From assembly GCA_028285645.1 (NCBI GenBank), contig JANQOV010000091.1, positions 1 to 61,499 on the forward strand: DNA of 61,499 bases, written 5' to 3'. Below, piece by piece: positions 25,584-35,628 of the stretch. Within the stretch, counting starts at the first letter, position 1. The number at the start of each line of letters is the position of its first letter. The stretch comes from Hyphococcus sp. (GTDB lineage: Bacteria > Pseudomonadota > Alphaproteobacteria > Caulobacterales > Parvularculaceae). A program made the translations under genes and the position numbers. A model generated the notes under the pieces. That model was not told where the DNA came from. It ran no database searches and saw nothing but the letters and a program-made list of their open reading frames with translations.

Positions 25584-28500
25584 CCAGACTGATTGACGCC
25601 GCTTTTTCTAGAACGCGCGTGGTTATGACCGCGCTGGTCGTCCTGATTTTGTTTGGCGCCGGTGCTTTCAATTCGATCCCGCGCGAGGCCGAGCCGGATA
25701 TTCCTGCACCATTTGTTTTGGTTACGGTTCCGCTGCCCGGCATTTCGCCCGAAGACGGCGAGCGGCTGCTTATCAGGCCGACCGAACTTGAATTGCAAAC
25801 TATCGAAGGCCTCGTACAGATGGATGCGCTTGCCTATGACGGCGCGGCGCAGATAACGCTCGAATTTGAAACAACCATCGATGTCGATCAAGCAGTATTG
25901 GACGTCCGCGAAGCTGTCGACCGCGCCAAAGCAGAGTATCCAAGCGACGCTGAAGAACCGATTGTAACCGAGTTCAATATTCAAAATGAATTTCCGATAC
26001 TCACCACGCTTCTCTTTGGTTCGGCGCCCGAGCGTACTCTTTATCAATCGGCGCGCGCCCTCAAAGACCGCTTGTCGAGCGTGCCGGGCGTCTTGGACGC
26101 GAAGCTAACCGGCGCTCGCGAAGAGCTGCTCGAGGTTATTGTCGACCCGGATATTCTCGAGTCTTACGGCCTGACCGAAGCCGAAGTGATCAATGCGGTT
26201 ACTTCAAACAACCAACTTGTGACCGCGGGATCGATAAATCTTGAGGATGGGCAATTTACGATCAAAGCGCCGGGTCTCGTCAAGGAAACTGCTGACTTGA
26301 TGGCGGTGCCTGTACGCGCCAACCAAGATAATGTTGTAACGATCGGCGATATTGCGCAGGTTCGCCGCACATTTAAGGATCGTACAGGCTACGCCCTATT
26401 TAATGGCGAGCCGGCCATCGGCGTTGAAATCTCAAAGCGCGCCGAAGCCAATATCGTTGAAACGATTGAAGCGGCGCGCGCAATCGTAAACGAAGAAGCG
26501 AAATTTTGGCCGGCGTCGATCAAACATGAATTTGTCGGCGATCAATCGATCTTTGTGCGGGATTCGTTACAAGGGCTGACAGCATCGGTCACCACAGCGG
26601 TCTTGCTGGTGATGATTGTTGTGGTCGCTGCGCTGGGATTGCGGTCCGGGCTTATGGTCGGCGTTGCAATTCCATCGACATTTCTGATCGGGTTCTTTCT
26701 CCTCTCAGTATTTGGCTACACATTGAACATGATGGTTATGTTCGGCCTCATCCTTTCTGTAGGTATGCTGGTCGATGGCGCCATTGTGATTGTGGAATAC
26801 GCCGATCGACGGATGGCGGAAGGCGCGCCGAGACAGAAAGCCTACGCTGAAGCATCAAAACGAATGTTTTGGCCGGTAGTTACGTCTACCGCAACGACGC
26901 TCGCCGCTTTTGCGCCTTTTCTCTTCTGGCAGGACATCGCCGGCGAATTCATGAAATACCTGCCATTAACGCTCATATTTGTTCTACTTTCGTCGTTGCT
27001 CGTTGCGCTGGTTTTTTTGCCCGTATTGGGTTCTTTGCTTGGAATGCCAGAGTGGTGCAAAAAGCGCTTCGGCGCCAAAGGAAAAACCGATGCGGTTGCC
27101 TCCTCCCACATTGACGAAACCGATCCGACAACATTTGACGGACCAATTGGCGTTTATTCTCGATTTCTTTCAGGATTGGTGCAGCGGCCAATATTGGTCA
27201 TTGCAGTGGGTGCGGCGACTGTTTGGGTCTGCCTGACCGCTTTTCGCATTGCGTCGCCTGACGTTGAGTATTTCATTCGCAGCGACAATGAACAGATCAA
27301 TATATTGGTGCTGGCGCGCGGCAATTTATCGGAAAGCCAGAAGATTGAGATCACCAAAGAGGCGGCCGCAAGAGTCGAAGATCATCCAGCTATCGAGAGC
27401 GTTTATATTCAAACAGGTCGCGGGCTGAACAGAGGCCCAGACATTCCTGCCGAGACCATTGGGCAAGTGGGGATCGATCTCATCAATTACGCTGATCGAG
27501 AACATTCGCTTTTTGTTGTCGAGGAATTCCGCGATCGCGTTCAAGGCTTGCCGGGCGTTCTCACTGAAGTCCGCCAACGCGAAGGCGGCCCGCCAATTGG
27601 CAAAGACGTACAGGTCGAAATTTACGGCGCGGATTTTGACGCCATGATTCTTGCGGCCAAAAAAGTGCGTGAATTCACGGAAACAGCCGCCGTGGAGGTC
27701 AATGGCCGTGAGGTTCCTGTTTATATGGATCAAGAGGATTCACTACCGCTTCCAGGTATTGAATGGTCCATGCAGGTCGATCGCGCATTGGCCGGGCAAT
27801 ACGGGCTTTCTGTCGCCCAGGCAGGCGCGGCGCTGCAATTCGTAACGGATGGCCTGCTGATCGACAAATATCGGCCCGATGATTCCGAGGATGAAGTCGA
27901 TATTCGAATTCGCTATCCAAAAGAAAACCGGAGCATTTTTTCTCTTGATCAGGTCCGAATTCAGACGCCGCAAGGATCAGTTCCGCTCTCCAATTTCGTT
28001 TCGCGCACAGCAGAAGCGCAAGTCGATCGCATTTCGCGGCGCGACGGCAGGCGTATAATTGAAGTGAAAGCAAACGGTAATACGCGCTTTGAAGGCCATG
28101 AGGTCAGCCAGGACCAAGCGATACGGCAAATGAAGGATTGGCTTGCGACAGGCGCACTCGGTGACGACGTGAATTGGGTCATGCGCGGCGCCGATGAAGA
28201 AACGGCAGATGCGGCGGCGTTCTTCTCCTCAGCATTGGCGGCCGCGATGTTCATGATCGCAATGATCTTACTGCTTGAGTTTAATAGCTTCTATCACGCA
28301 GCGCTGACATTATCCGCGGTCATTTTGTCCGTGTTGGGCGTTTTGCTTGGCATCGCCTTATCGGGCCAATATATCAGCATCATCATGACGGGGACAGGCG
28401 TGGTTGCACTAGCCGGCATCGTCGTGAACAACAATATTGTTCTCATCGATACCTATCAGTACTTGCGAAAAAAGGGGCTTGCTGTTGAAGACGCCGTTGT

Positions 28501-28870
28501 GCGCACAGCGGCGCAACGGATCCGTCCGGTATTGCTGACGACAGCGACAACCATCCTTGGCCTATTGCCGATGGTTTTTGAAATCAGCGCCAACTTCGCT
28601 GCAGGGACGATTTCATTTGGATCGGCGACGTCGGACTGGTGGGTGTTATTGTCATCAGCCGTTGTTTATGGTCTGGCCTTCTCGACAGTGCTGACGCTAG
28701 TCCTGACGCCTGTGCTGCTAGCAGCGCCAACAGTTTTGTCAAAACGAACGCCCGGGTTGGTGGAAAACGTTACAACTTTTGTTGCTGCGCGACGCAAGGG
28801 ACGACTTGAACTACCGCAACAAAGCGAGCCCGAGCCCCAAGTCGATTACCCACCGCGCGCTGCAGAGTAG
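25580..28870 (+). CDS. RND efflux transporter permease
   Basis: A 1096-residue AcrB-like inner-membrane pump of about 12 helices, with two large periplasmic loops, one after the first helix (about 35-330) and one after the seventh (about 560-870). TM4 carries MLVDGAIVIVEYADRR. The single Asp of VDG replaces the VDD pair of AcrB-type drug pumps, which marks a different RND subfamily. TM10-12 contain the usual NNNIVLIDTYQYLR and TTATTILGLLPM. It begins in an ATGA overlap with the adaptor and ends 14 bp from the convergent LysM gene. Substrate unknown. Confidence 0.93.
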   Translation: MTRLIDAAFSRTRVVMTALVVLILFGAGAFNSIPREAEPDIPAPFVLVTVPLPGISPEDGERLLIRPTELELQTIEGLVQMDALAYDGAAQITLEFETTIDVDQAVLDVREAVDRAKAEYPSDAEEPIVTEFNIQNEFPILTTLLFGSAPERTLYQSARALKDRLSSVPGVLDAKLTGAREELLEVIVDPDILESYGLTEAEVINAVTSNNQLVTAGSINLEDGQFTIKAPGLVKETADLMAVPVRANQDNVVTIGDIAQVRRTFKDRTGYALFNGEPAIGVEISKRAEANIVETIEAARAIVNEEAKFWPASIKHEFVGDQSIFVRDSLQGLTASVTTAVLLVMIVVVAALGLRSGLMVGVAIPSTFLIGFFLLSVFGYTLNMMVMFGLILSVGMLVDGAIVIVEYADRRMAEGAPRQKAYAEASKRMFWPVVTSTATTLAAFAPFLFWQDIAGEFMKYLPLTLIFVLLSSLLVALVFLPVLGSLLGMPEWCKKRFGAKGKTDAVASSHIDETDPTTFDGPIGVYSRFLSGLVQRPILVIAVGAATVWVCLTAFRIASPDVEYFIRSDNEQINILVLARGNLSESQKIEITKEAAARVEDHPAIESVYIQTGRGLNRGPDIPAETIGQVGIDLINYADREHSLFVVEEFRDRVQGLPGVLTEVRQREGGPPIGKDVQVEIYGADFDAMILAAKKVREFTETAAVEVNGREVPVYMDQEDSLPLPGIEWSMQVDRALAGQYGLSVAQAGAALQFVTDGLLIDKYRPDDSEDEVDIRIRYPKENRSIFSLDQVRIQTPQGSVPLSNFVSRTAEAQVDRISRRDGRRIIEVKANGNTRFEGHEVSQDQAIRQMKDWLATGALGDDVNWVMRGADEETADAAAFFSSALAAAMFMIAMILLLEFNSFYHAALTLSAVILSVLGVLLGIALSGQYISIIMTGTGVVALAGIVVNNNIVLIDTYQYLRKKGLAVEDAVVRTAAQRIRPVLLTTATTILGLLPMVFEISANFAAGTISFGSATSDWWVLLSSAVVYGLAFSTVLTLVLTPVLLAAPTVLSKRTPGLVENVTTFVAARRKGRLELPQQSEPEPQVDYPPRAAE

Positions 28871-28884
28871 ACTAAGAGCCGCAG

Positions 28885-29868
28885 CTACTGGTTTTCACCA
28901 GCCTCATCCGATTCGGGAACATCGAATATCTGACCTGGATAGATCAGGTCGGGGTCGCGTATTTGCGAGGCGTTAGCCTCATAAATAATGGTGTATTGAG
29001 CGCCGCTCCCATAGGCGCGCCGCGCTATGCGCCACAAGCTGTTGCCGGGCTGCACGATCACTTTGCCGTCTCGCAATTCAATCTGGTCAGCCGTTGCCCG
29101 TTCAAACGGCAGCTCAATGGCGTATGCGGGCCGTCCGTCAGCGTCCAATTGAATAACCAGCAACTGATAAACGCCAGGCGGTATCTGAGCTTCCGGTGCG
29201 ATTGTCCAAAGTCCGTTCTCGTCCGCCGTCGCACGTCCAAGGAGTTGTTCATTGATAAACAATTGAACCACCCTACCCGGTTCAGCACGCCCTGAAAAAA
29301 TAACGGCGCCCGATTCATCATAATCGATCACGTCGAGCGTCAGCGGCCCTAAGCCGTCGGCCGTATCGCGAGGGTCCTGCAGCACCGTTGTCGCCCCGCC
29401 CGGCGTTGTGCGCAACACCAGTGGCTTATCGCCTTCCCGCTCAGGAACATAGATGAGGATCGTTTCTTCCGACCGGACCGTAAGCCCATCTTCAGTCGTC
29501 ATCGACAGGCTTAGTTCTACAGGCCCTGCATCAAGCGGCACCTCGCTAGCAACAGCCCATGCTCCGTCAGCTTCGGCAACTGTTGTCGCCCATTCTTCAC
29601 CGTTTGCAAAGATCGTAACCGTAGCACCGGGCTTGGCGCGACCGGCAATAACGGCGTAGCCGCTTCGGTCCACTCGAACGATGTCAAAACTTGGCAATGC
29701 AGCCTCATCACGGACATCTCCCTGATCCGTTATTTGTTCGCCATCATCGGCAGCAGTTGGCGTTTCGACTTTCTGGTCAGGACTTTCTACAATTCTGAAT
29801 CGCTCAGCACCTTTCCAGGCGATAAAACCTAAAACAATCAGTAAAAGGAAGATAATAACAACACGCAC
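28885..29868 (-). CDS. LysM-domain envelope protein with Ig-like repeats
   Basis: A 327-residue protein anchored by one N-terminal helix (RVVIIFLLLIVLGFIAWKG). After an acidic linker come two bacterial Ig-like repeats (about 62-140, VDRSGYAVIAGRAKPGATVTIF; and about 180-260, YDESGAVIFSGRAEPGRVVQLF) and a C-terminal LysM domain (about 272-318, VQPGNSLWRIARRAYGSG ... DLIYPGQIF) that should bind peptidoglycan. GTG 29868 is chosen because GGGAG lies 8 nt upstream; another GTG at 29877 would put it too close. This layout is common in Alphaproteobacteria; function beyond wall binding is unknown. Confidence 0.88.
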   Translation of the reverse strand: MRVVIIFLLLIVLGFIAWKGAERFRIVESPDQKVETPTAADDGEQITDQGDVRDEAALPSFDIVRVDRSGYAVIAGRAKPGATVTIFANGEEWATTVAEADGAWAVASEVPLDAGPVELSLSMTTEDGLTVRSEETILIYVPEREGDKPLVLRTTPGGATTVLQDPRDTADGLGPLTLDVIDYDESGAVIFSGRAEPGRVVQLFINEQLLGRATADENGLWTIAPEAQIPPGVYQLLVIQLDADGRPAYAIELPFERATADQIELRDGKVIVQPGNSLWRIARRAYGSGAQYTIIYEANASQIRDPDLIYPGQIFDVPESDEAGENQ

Positions 29869-29967
29869 CAGCAACACTCCCGCGGATTTCTCCGAAACTC
29901 ATGTTAACTTTACCAATAGTGTTTTCTGCCTACAATGCCCACCCAAGAGAAAGAAACGTGTAAACCT

Positions 29968-30522
29968 ATGAAATCTATATGTGTTTATTGTGGCTCGCGG
30001 CCCGGAACCGATCCAATCTTCAAAGAATCCGCCATCTTAATTGGTAAAGAAGCAGCAAAACGCGGATGCCGAATCGTCTATGGCGGCGGCAAGCTCGGCT
30101 TGATGGGCGCCTGTGCGGGCGCAGCACGAGACGCTGGCGGCGACGTATTCGGCGTCATACCGGATTTTCTTGTTGAACTGGAAGGGATTCTCGACGGCGT
30201 CGATCACAAGATCGTCGACACAATGCATGAACGCAAGATGCTAATGTTTGAGGAATCAGACGCTATTTTAACCTTGCCCGGCGGCATTGGCACCCTCGAG
30301 GAACTCATTGAAGTCTTATCATGGGCGCGGCTCGCATTACACCGCAAGCCAATCATCATTCTAAACATCAAGGACTTCTGGAGGCCGCTTGAAGAACTGT
30401 TTCACCACATTGTTGAATTGGAGTTTGCGGACAAAGAGCTTTTGACCGACGTGTGTTTTGTTGATCGAATCGAAGACGTATTTCCTACGGCGGAAAAACA
30501 GATGCTTCGTGCAAAAGTCTAA
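29968..30522 (+). CDS. LOG-family nucleotide 5'-monophosphate phosphoribohydrolase
   Basis: A 184-residue Rossmann-like protein of the LOG/TIGR00730 family, which cleaves the N-glycosidic bond of cytokinin-type or other nucleoside 5'-monophosphates. Seen: SICVYCGSRPG at the start, GGGKLGLMG, and the signature PGGIGTLEELIEVLSWARL with the catalytic Glu/Arg region (MHERKMLMFEESD). ATG 29968 is preferred over 29935 because the conserved core begins immediately after it. It is divergent from the LysM gene and convergent with gltX. Confidence 0.9.
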   Translation: MKSICVYCGSRPGTDPIFKESAILIGKEAAKRGCRIVYGGGKLGLMGACAGAARDAGGDVFGVIPDFLVELEGILDGVDHKIVDTMHERKMLMFEESDAILTLPGGIGTLEELIEVLSWARLALHRKPIIILNIKDFWRPLEELFHHIVELEFADKELLTDVCFVDRIEDVFPTAEKQMLRAKV

Positions 30523-30545
30523 ATCACGCTCTGTGCGGCCAAAAG

Positions 30546-31877
30546 CTAGGCGCGTTTCCCACGTAACCGCGCACGCGCCTTCTCTGCCCCGATCAACGGA
30601 AACAGCGCCGCCATCTCCGGACCGCTTGCTTTTCCTGTCAGCGCCAATCGCAACGGCATGAACAGTTTTTTACCTTTGACGCCAGTCTTCTCCTTGAGCG
30701 CCGTCGTCAAAATCGTCCAGCTTAGGTCGTCAAGCCGCCCGTCCGGTACAAGATCAGCTGCATTAGTTGTAAGCGATGCATCCTCAATAATCGGATCAAT
30801 TTCTTCTTCAACGACATCCCGCCATTCATTTGCATCCTGCAGCCGAACAAGGTTACCCTTTACTGCGTTCCAGAGCGCTTCTGAAACACCTATAGACTGA
30901 AGCCGGTCTGCGATATCTGCGAATGACATTTCGTGAAGCAACCGTCCGTTTAACGCTTCAAGTTCCGCCATATCGAAACGCGCGGGCGCACGGCCCAAAC
31001 GGTCAAAAGAAAAATCGTCAGCTAACCGGTTAAGATCAGGCTCCGCGGTGACCGGATCCGCCGTCCCCAACTTCGCAAGAAGGCTGGTGATTGCCGACGG
31101 TTCGAGGCCTGCCTCGCGCATCGCTTCGATAGACAACGAACCAAAGCGCTTCGACAAGCTTTCCCCGTCGGATCCAATCAGCAGGGAGTGATGAGCAAAT
31201 TGCGGCGCGGCGGCGCCTAGCGCCGTAAAGATTTCGATTTGTACGCCAGTATTTGTAACGTGATCTTCACCACGCATGACATGGCTTATGTTCACATCAA
31301 GGTCGTCAACGCAACTTGGCAGCGTGTAGAGATAGACGCCATCCTCACGAATAAGGACGGGGTCTGAAACACTCGACGTATCAACAGTGGTTTCACCGCG
31401 GATTAAGTCGTTCCAAGATGCCGGCTTCTGTGACAGCTTGAAGCGCCAGTGCGGACGGCGACCCTCTGCTTCGAATGCATCTCGTTCCTCGGGCGTGACC
31501 TTCAGGGCCGACCGATCATAAACCGGCGGCAATCCCCGCGCCCGCTGTAATTTTCGTTTACGGTCAAGCTCTTCCGGCGTCTCATAACAGGGATAGAGCA
31601 GCCCGTCTGATTTCAATTTCTCGGCCGCTGCATCGTACCGGTCAAAGCGTTCGGATTGACGCATAGTTTCATCATAGGAAAGACCAAGCCAGGCAAGGTC
31701 CGTCTTGATGGCTTCTTCATAGGCTTTCGTGGAGCGTTCGAGATCCGTATCATCAATCCGAAGGACAAATTGCCCGTTCGATTTGCGGGCGAATAGCCAA
31801 TTCCACAATGCTGCGCGTACATTGCCGACATGCAGCTTTCCGGTAGGCGACGGAGCGAATCGAACGCGAACGGTCAT
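30546..31877 (-). CDS. gltX: Glutamyl-tRNA synthetase (GltX)
   Basis: A 443-residue class I aminoacyl-tRNA synthetase. The HIGH signature appears as HVGN in FAPSPTGKLHVGNVRAAL, FVLRIDDTDLERS follows, and the KMSKS loop appears as LSKRFG (ESLSKRFGSLSIEAM). The rest is the anticodon-binding helical domain. Alphaproteobacteria often carry two GltX copies, one possibly specialised for tRNA-Gln before amidation. The HVGN form may belong to one of these paralogues; which one cannot be told here. It is convergent with the LOG gene. Confidence 0.95.
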   Translation of the reverse strand: MTVRVRFAPSPTGKLHVGNVRAALWNWLFARKSNGQFVLRIDDTDLERSTKAYEEAIKTDLAWLGLSYDETMRQSERFDRYDAAAEKLKSDGLLYPCYETPEELDRKRKLQRARGLPPVYDRSALKVTPEERDAFEAEGRRPHWRFKLSQKPASWNDLIRGETTVDTSSVSDPVLIREDGVYLYTLPSCVDDLDVNISHVMRGEDHVTNTGVQIEIFTALGAAAPQFAHHSLLIGSDGESLSKRFGSLSIEAMREAGLEPSAITSLLAKLGTADPVTAEPDLNRLADDFSFDRLGRAPARFDMAELEALNGRLLHEMSFADIADRLQSIGVSEALWNAVKGNLVRLQDANEWRDVVEEEIDPIIEDASLTTNAADLVPDGRLDDLSWTILTTALKEKTGVKGKKLFMPLRLALTGKASGPEMAALFPLIGAEKARARLRGKRA

Positions 31878-32011
31878 ATAAGTCTCAAGGGTTTGAACCG
31901 CGTGGCTTTAGCGGCTTGGGCAAGACCGGTCAAATAGTCTGGAAGTTGTAGATCGGATACCGCCGGACCGATCGTTGAGCGCAGGCTGGTCTTACGTCAA
32001 GGCGGATGGAA

Positions 32012-32028
32012 ATCTCGCCTTGCGAGAT
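32012..32028 (-). other. Short perfect hairpin between Gfo/Idh gene and gltX
   Basis: ATCTCGC (32012-32018) and GCGAGAT (32022-32028) form a 7-bp perfect stem with a 3-nt loop just past the stop of the minus-strand Gfo/Idh/MocA gene. There is no U-tract, so it is at most a weak terminator or RNA-stability element. Confidence 0.3.
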
Positions 32029-32073
32029 CCCCGCAACAGCGAAAAATCTGGTGTTAAAGGATGAGCAGCCGCC

Positions 32074-33012
32074 TCAGGCGCGAAGTCTTTCGTCCGCCGG
32101 CGCGGCGTCGGACGTCCCGGCTTTTGCCTTCTCTATTTTCAATGCCCATTCGATAGCGGCGCGCCCATGCTGACCTGTCACAATGGGGGCAACGCCCTCC
32201 ATTATCGACGCCAAAAAGAGATCGGCGCCATGGGCAAGCGGATCCCTGAAGGCCGCACGGTCAGCGTCGAACTCACCATTGATTGCAGCTGGCGTCGAAT
32301 TACGGAGCGTTCGGTTCGCAAGGTCAATATCAACCACCCCGTCATCATAAACAACTTTTATCCGCCGATTGCATTCTGAGGCGCTTCGATCCGCCGTCAA
32401 GCTCGCAACAACGCCATTCTTCAACATAAGGTCAGCCTGCGTTTTATCTTCATCACCGCTCGCTGATATATGTGCTAAGTCGCTGCCGGTGATCTGCCGT
32501 ACGAGATCAAGATCGTGAACCATCAAATCGAATACAACCGAGACATCCGTACCCCTGCCGGTTGGCGGAGCACAACGCTGGCATTCAACGCGCAAAGGCT
32601 TACGTCGACGATTTAGGAGACCTGTTGCGGCAACGACATAACGTTCTTGATGCCCGACTTGCAAAACGAGTTGGCGTGACGCCGCCATTCTAATCAGCGT
32701 ATCTGCTTCTTCCAGCGTCGTGGCCACCGGTTTTTCGATGAACACATGACAGCCCATATTGAGCGCTTCCGCAGCATAATCAAAATGGCTGTGGGCCGGG
32801 GTCGCAATAATGACTGCATCAAGTTCCTTGAGAAAGCTCTCAAAGTGTTCATGAGCAACGGCGCCGAGCTGCTGAGCCAGTTGCTGCGAACGATCTACGT
32901 TGATATCATAAACCGCAGCGAGACAGGATTTTTGATGATTGGCGTATTTCGATGCGTGATGAGCGCCGAATACGCCAGCCCCTGCAACACCTATCCGAAC
33001 TCGCTTGGACAC
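32074..33012 (-). CDS. Gfo/Idh/MocA family oxidoreductase
   Basis: A 312-residue NAD(P)-dependent dehydrogenase: Rossmann motif GVAGAGVFGAHHA at residues 8-20, IIATPAHSHFDYA, and HVFIEKPVATT with the conserved EKP Lys, then VFDLMVHDLDLV in the substrate half. GTG 33012 is chosen because GGAG lies 7 nt upstream; ATG 33039 would add 9 residues without homology. It stands alone, so the substrate (a sugar or cyclitol) is open. It is a second, separate member of the family that forms the N-terminus of the fusion at 7735-9954. Confidence 0.88.
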   Translation of the reverse strand: MSKRVRIGVAGAGVFGAHHASKYANHQKSCLAAVYDINVDRSQQLAQQLGAVAHEHFESFLKELDAVIIATPAHSHFDYAAEALNMGCHVFIEKPVATTLEEADTLIRMAASRQLVLQVGHQERYVVAATGLLNRRRKPLRVECQRCAPPTGRGTDVSVVFDLMVHDLDLVRQITGSDLAHISASGDEDKTQADLMLKNGVVASLTADRSASECNRRIKVVYDDGVVDIDLANRTLRNSTPAAINGEFDADRAAFRDPLAHGADLFLASIMEGVAPIVTGQHGRAAIEWALKIEKAKAGTSDAAPADERLRA

Positions 33013-33122
33013 CCTAAACTCCGCCACTGGCGCAACCATGCCGACGTTTATCTCCCCAGGTCAATCGCGGCCACCATACAGAGTGTCGGCAAACATTCAA
33101 AACTCGGTGAGCAATCAGGGCT

Positions 33123-34523
33123 TCAAACAATATTTCGAGCTATTTCAACGGGTTTGAGGCCATCAGAGACGCCATTGAGGCTGATTTCTTTGAACCGGTC
33201 TGCAAGAATGAAGGCGAGTTCGAGCGCCTGGCTGGCGTTCAGCCGCGGGTCGCAATGTGTGTGATATCGGGATGAAAGATCAGCTTCCGAAATCTCCTGT
33301 GCGCCGCCAAGACATTCTGTAACGTTCTGTCCGGTCATTTCAAAATGCACGCCCCCGGGATAGGCGCCTTCTGCGCGGCATACGTCGAAAAAGGAATTCA
33401 CCTCAGCAAGGATAGAATCGAATCGCCGGGTTTTATAGCCGCCATCCGTCTTGATGGTGTTGCCATGCATGGGATCGCAGGACCAGACCACATCGCGGCC
33501 TTCTTCCCGAACCTTCCGAACCAGCGGCGGTAAACCAGTTTCGACATTGCCGGACCCAAATCGCGCAATCAGCACAATCCGCCCCGGCTCGTTTTTAGGA
33601 TCCAGAATATCGAGGAGCTGCAACAGCTCCGCCGGCTCGAGACTCGGGCCGCACTTGATACCAATCGGATTTTGAACGCCGCGGCAAAATTCTACATGCG
33701 CGCCGTCAGGCTGACGCGTGCGATCTCCTATCCACAGCATATGCGCTGCGGTGTCATACCAACCGCCTGTGGTCGAATCGATACGCGTCATGGAGCTCTC
33801 AAAACCCAGCAACAGAGCTTCATGACTTGTGTAGAAGTCCACCTCGCGGATGGCGCGCACTTCACGCCCGTCTATCCCGCACGCCTCCATGAACGCAATC
33901 GCTTCGGAAATTTTATCCGCAAGCGCACGATATCGATCCTCTTGCGGATTCCCCGAAACGAACTCAAGGTTCCACCGGTGCACGTTGTTGAGGTCCGCAT
34001 AGCCGCCGCTGGCGAAGGCGCGAATGAGATTGAGGGTCGCAGCCGCCTGGCCGTAAGCCCGTAATAAGCGTTGAGGATCTGGCGTGCGCGCCGCTTTGTT
34101 AAACTCCATCGCATTAATGTTATCGCCGCGGTAGCTCGGCAGCGTCACGCCCCCCTCTTCCTCAATCGGCGAACTGCGCGGTTTGGCAAATTGTCCAGCG
34201 ATACGCCCCACTTTCACCACCGGCGTTGAAGCGCCAAAGGTCAAGACCACAGCCATCTGCAATAGTACCCTGAATGTGTCTCGAATGTTGTTGGGATGAA
34301 ATTCCTTGAAACTCTCGGCGCAGTCGCCCCCCTGAAGCAAAAAAGCTTTTCCGTGCGCAACTTGCGCCAGCGCATCCCGGAGCGTTCGCGCCTCGCCGGC
34401 AAATACCAGCGGCGGATAACCGGCCAGCTCCTTCTCCACCGACGCCAACGCCTTTGGGTCGGGATAATCCGCCGGTATGTGTTTTGCGGGCTTTTCACGC
34501 CAGCTTTCAGGCGACCAGGTCAT
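33123..34523 (-). CDS. Class II 3-deoxy-7-phosphoheptulonate (DAHP) synthase
   Basis: A 466-residue plant-type (class II) DAHP synthase, condensing phosphoenolpyruvate and erythrose-4-phosphate in the first step of the shikimate pathway. Hallmarks: [12 protein letters not shown] near the N-terminus, [11 protein letters not shown], the internal DPMHGNT, and [18 protein letters not shown] 34523 has GAGGAG about 8 nt upstream; GTG 34532 would leave the site too close. It is divergent from the MBL gene. I saw no leader peptide or attenuator in the 158-bp gap. Confidence 0.96.
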   Translation of the reverse strand: MTWSPESWREKPAKHIPADYPDPKALASVEKELAGYPPLVFAGEARTLRDALAQVAHGKAFLLQGGDCAESFKEFHPNNIRDTFRVLLQMAVVLTFGASTPVVKVGRIAGQFAKPRSSPIEEEGGVTLPSYRGDNINAMEFNKAARTPDPQRLLRAYGQAAATLNLIRAFASGGYADLNNVHRWNLEFVSGNPQEDRYRALADKISEAIAFMEACGIDGREVRAIREVDFYTSHEALLLGFESSMTRIDSTTGGWYDTAAHMLWIGDRTRQPDGAHVEFCRGVQNPIGIKCGPSLEPAELLQLLDILDPKNEPGRIVLIARFGSGNVETGLPPLVRKVREEGRDVVWSCDPMHGNTIKTDGGYKTRRFDSILAEVNSFFDVCRAEGAYPGGVHFEMTGQNVTECLGGAQEISEADLSSRYHTHCDPRLNASQALELAFILADRFKEISLNGVSDGLKPVEIARNIV

Positions 34524-34681
34524 CAAACGCACTCCTCAAGGGGATCAGTCTTACCCCGCTCATGGAGGCGCCGCAACAAAGCGCGCATCTCAGCTAATCA
34601 CACTCGACGCGACATGTTTTCGCGGTTATCAGATTGGCTGCCAAAAAGCCTAATCCGGCTATCCAATGAAGGAGTGTCTAC

Positions 34682-35572
34682 GTGAGATACCTGATCGCCG
34701 CTGCAGCGGCACTATCCGTCATCACCGGGCCGGTTGCAGCGCAAAGAGACTTTTCAAACGTCGAGATCAAGACAACAGAGGTTGTTCCGGGGATTTACAT
34801 GCTTGAGGGCGCCGGGGGCAATCTCGGTCTTTCGGTCGGAGAGGACGGCGCTTTCCTGATCGATGATCAGTTTGCACCGCTCAGCGATAAAATCATCGCG
34901 GCGATCAAAGAGGTAACCGACAAGCCGGTCGAGTTTGTGCTGAACACGCACCACCACGGCGATCATACGGGCGGCAATGAAGCTTTTGGCGCCGCCGGCG
35001 CGCATATCGTGGCGCATGATAATGTGCGAAAACGCCTTGCCGCTGGAAGCGTCACCGCCTTCGGCGAAACGCCGCCGGCGCCGGAAGGCGCCCTGCCGGT
35101 TATCACCTTCTCTAAAACAGTGACCCTCCACCGCAATGGACACGAGATTCACGTATTCCATCCAAAGAACGCCCACACGGATGGCGACGCAATTGTATTC
35201 TTCCGCAATGCCAATGTGATGCATATGGGTGACGTATTATTCTCGGGAACCTATCCTTATATCGACACTGGCGCAGCCGGGACCATACAGGGCTATATCG
35301 CCGCCTTGGATGCTGCAGCAGCGATGGCGAATGCCGAAACCAAAGTCATCCCAGGGCACGGGCCGCTGTCCGGAAAGACTGAAATTGAAGCCCTTTCCGC
35401 AACGCTGAAAGAAGTTCAAAAACGCGTGCAGGCGCTGATTGATGAAGGGCTCGATGAAGACGCCGTCGTGGCCGCCGATCCGCTCGCCGATTTGAATGAG
35501 ACTTGGGGGCAAAGCTTCATCAATGGAGAGTTCATGACCCGGATCGCCTACAAATCACTAGCCGGCGAATAA
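34682..35572 (+). CDS. Secreted metallo-beta-lactamase-fold hydrolase
   Basis: A 296-residue protein with a Sec signal peptide (MRYLIAAAAALSVITGPVAA, cleavage near AQ). The metal motif is HxHxDH at H90/H92/D94/H95 (NTHHHGDHTGG), with another ligand in HIFHPKNAHTDGD and the VIPGHG loop at the C-terminal end. It is a periplasmic MBL-fold hydrolase, but it lacks features that would name it as a true beta-lactamase. The start is GTG 34682 with AAGGAG upstream. Divergent from the DAHP synthase. Confidence 0.88.
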   Translation: MRYLIAAAAALSVITGPVAAQRDFSNVEIKTTEVVPGIYMLEGAGGNLGLSVGEDGAFLIDDQFAPLSDKIIAAIKEVTDKPVEFVLNTHHHGDHTGGNEAFGAAGAHIVAHDNVRKRLAAGSVTAFGETPPAPEGALPVITFSKTVTLHRNGHEIHVFHPKNAHTDGDAIVFFRNANVMHMGDVLFSGTYPYIDTGAAGTIQGYIAALDAAAAMANAETKVIPGHGPLSGKTEIEALSATLKEVQKRVQALIDEGLDEDAVVAADPLADLNETWGQSFINGEFMTRIAYKSLAGE

Positions 35573-35599
35573 AAAAACGCCCGCTGAAAAGCGGGCGTT
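35571..35599 (-). terminator. Rho-independent terminator of the small secreted protein gene
   Basis: A perfect 10-bp stem AACGCCCGCT / AGCGGGCGTT with a GAAA loop is followed, on the minus strand, by a T tract (plus-strand A7 at 35571-35577). It sits between the convergent MBL gene and the 35629-35907 gene and terminates the minus-strand transcript; as a stem it may also slow the plus-strand one. Confidence 0.85.
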
Positions 35600-35628
35600 G
35601 GAGTTCAGGGATCTGAGGGCTTGGCAGC

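Noticed and set aside
25541..26047. Minus-strand frame of 168 codons
   Set aside because: It lies inside the RND permease gene and has no domain pattern.
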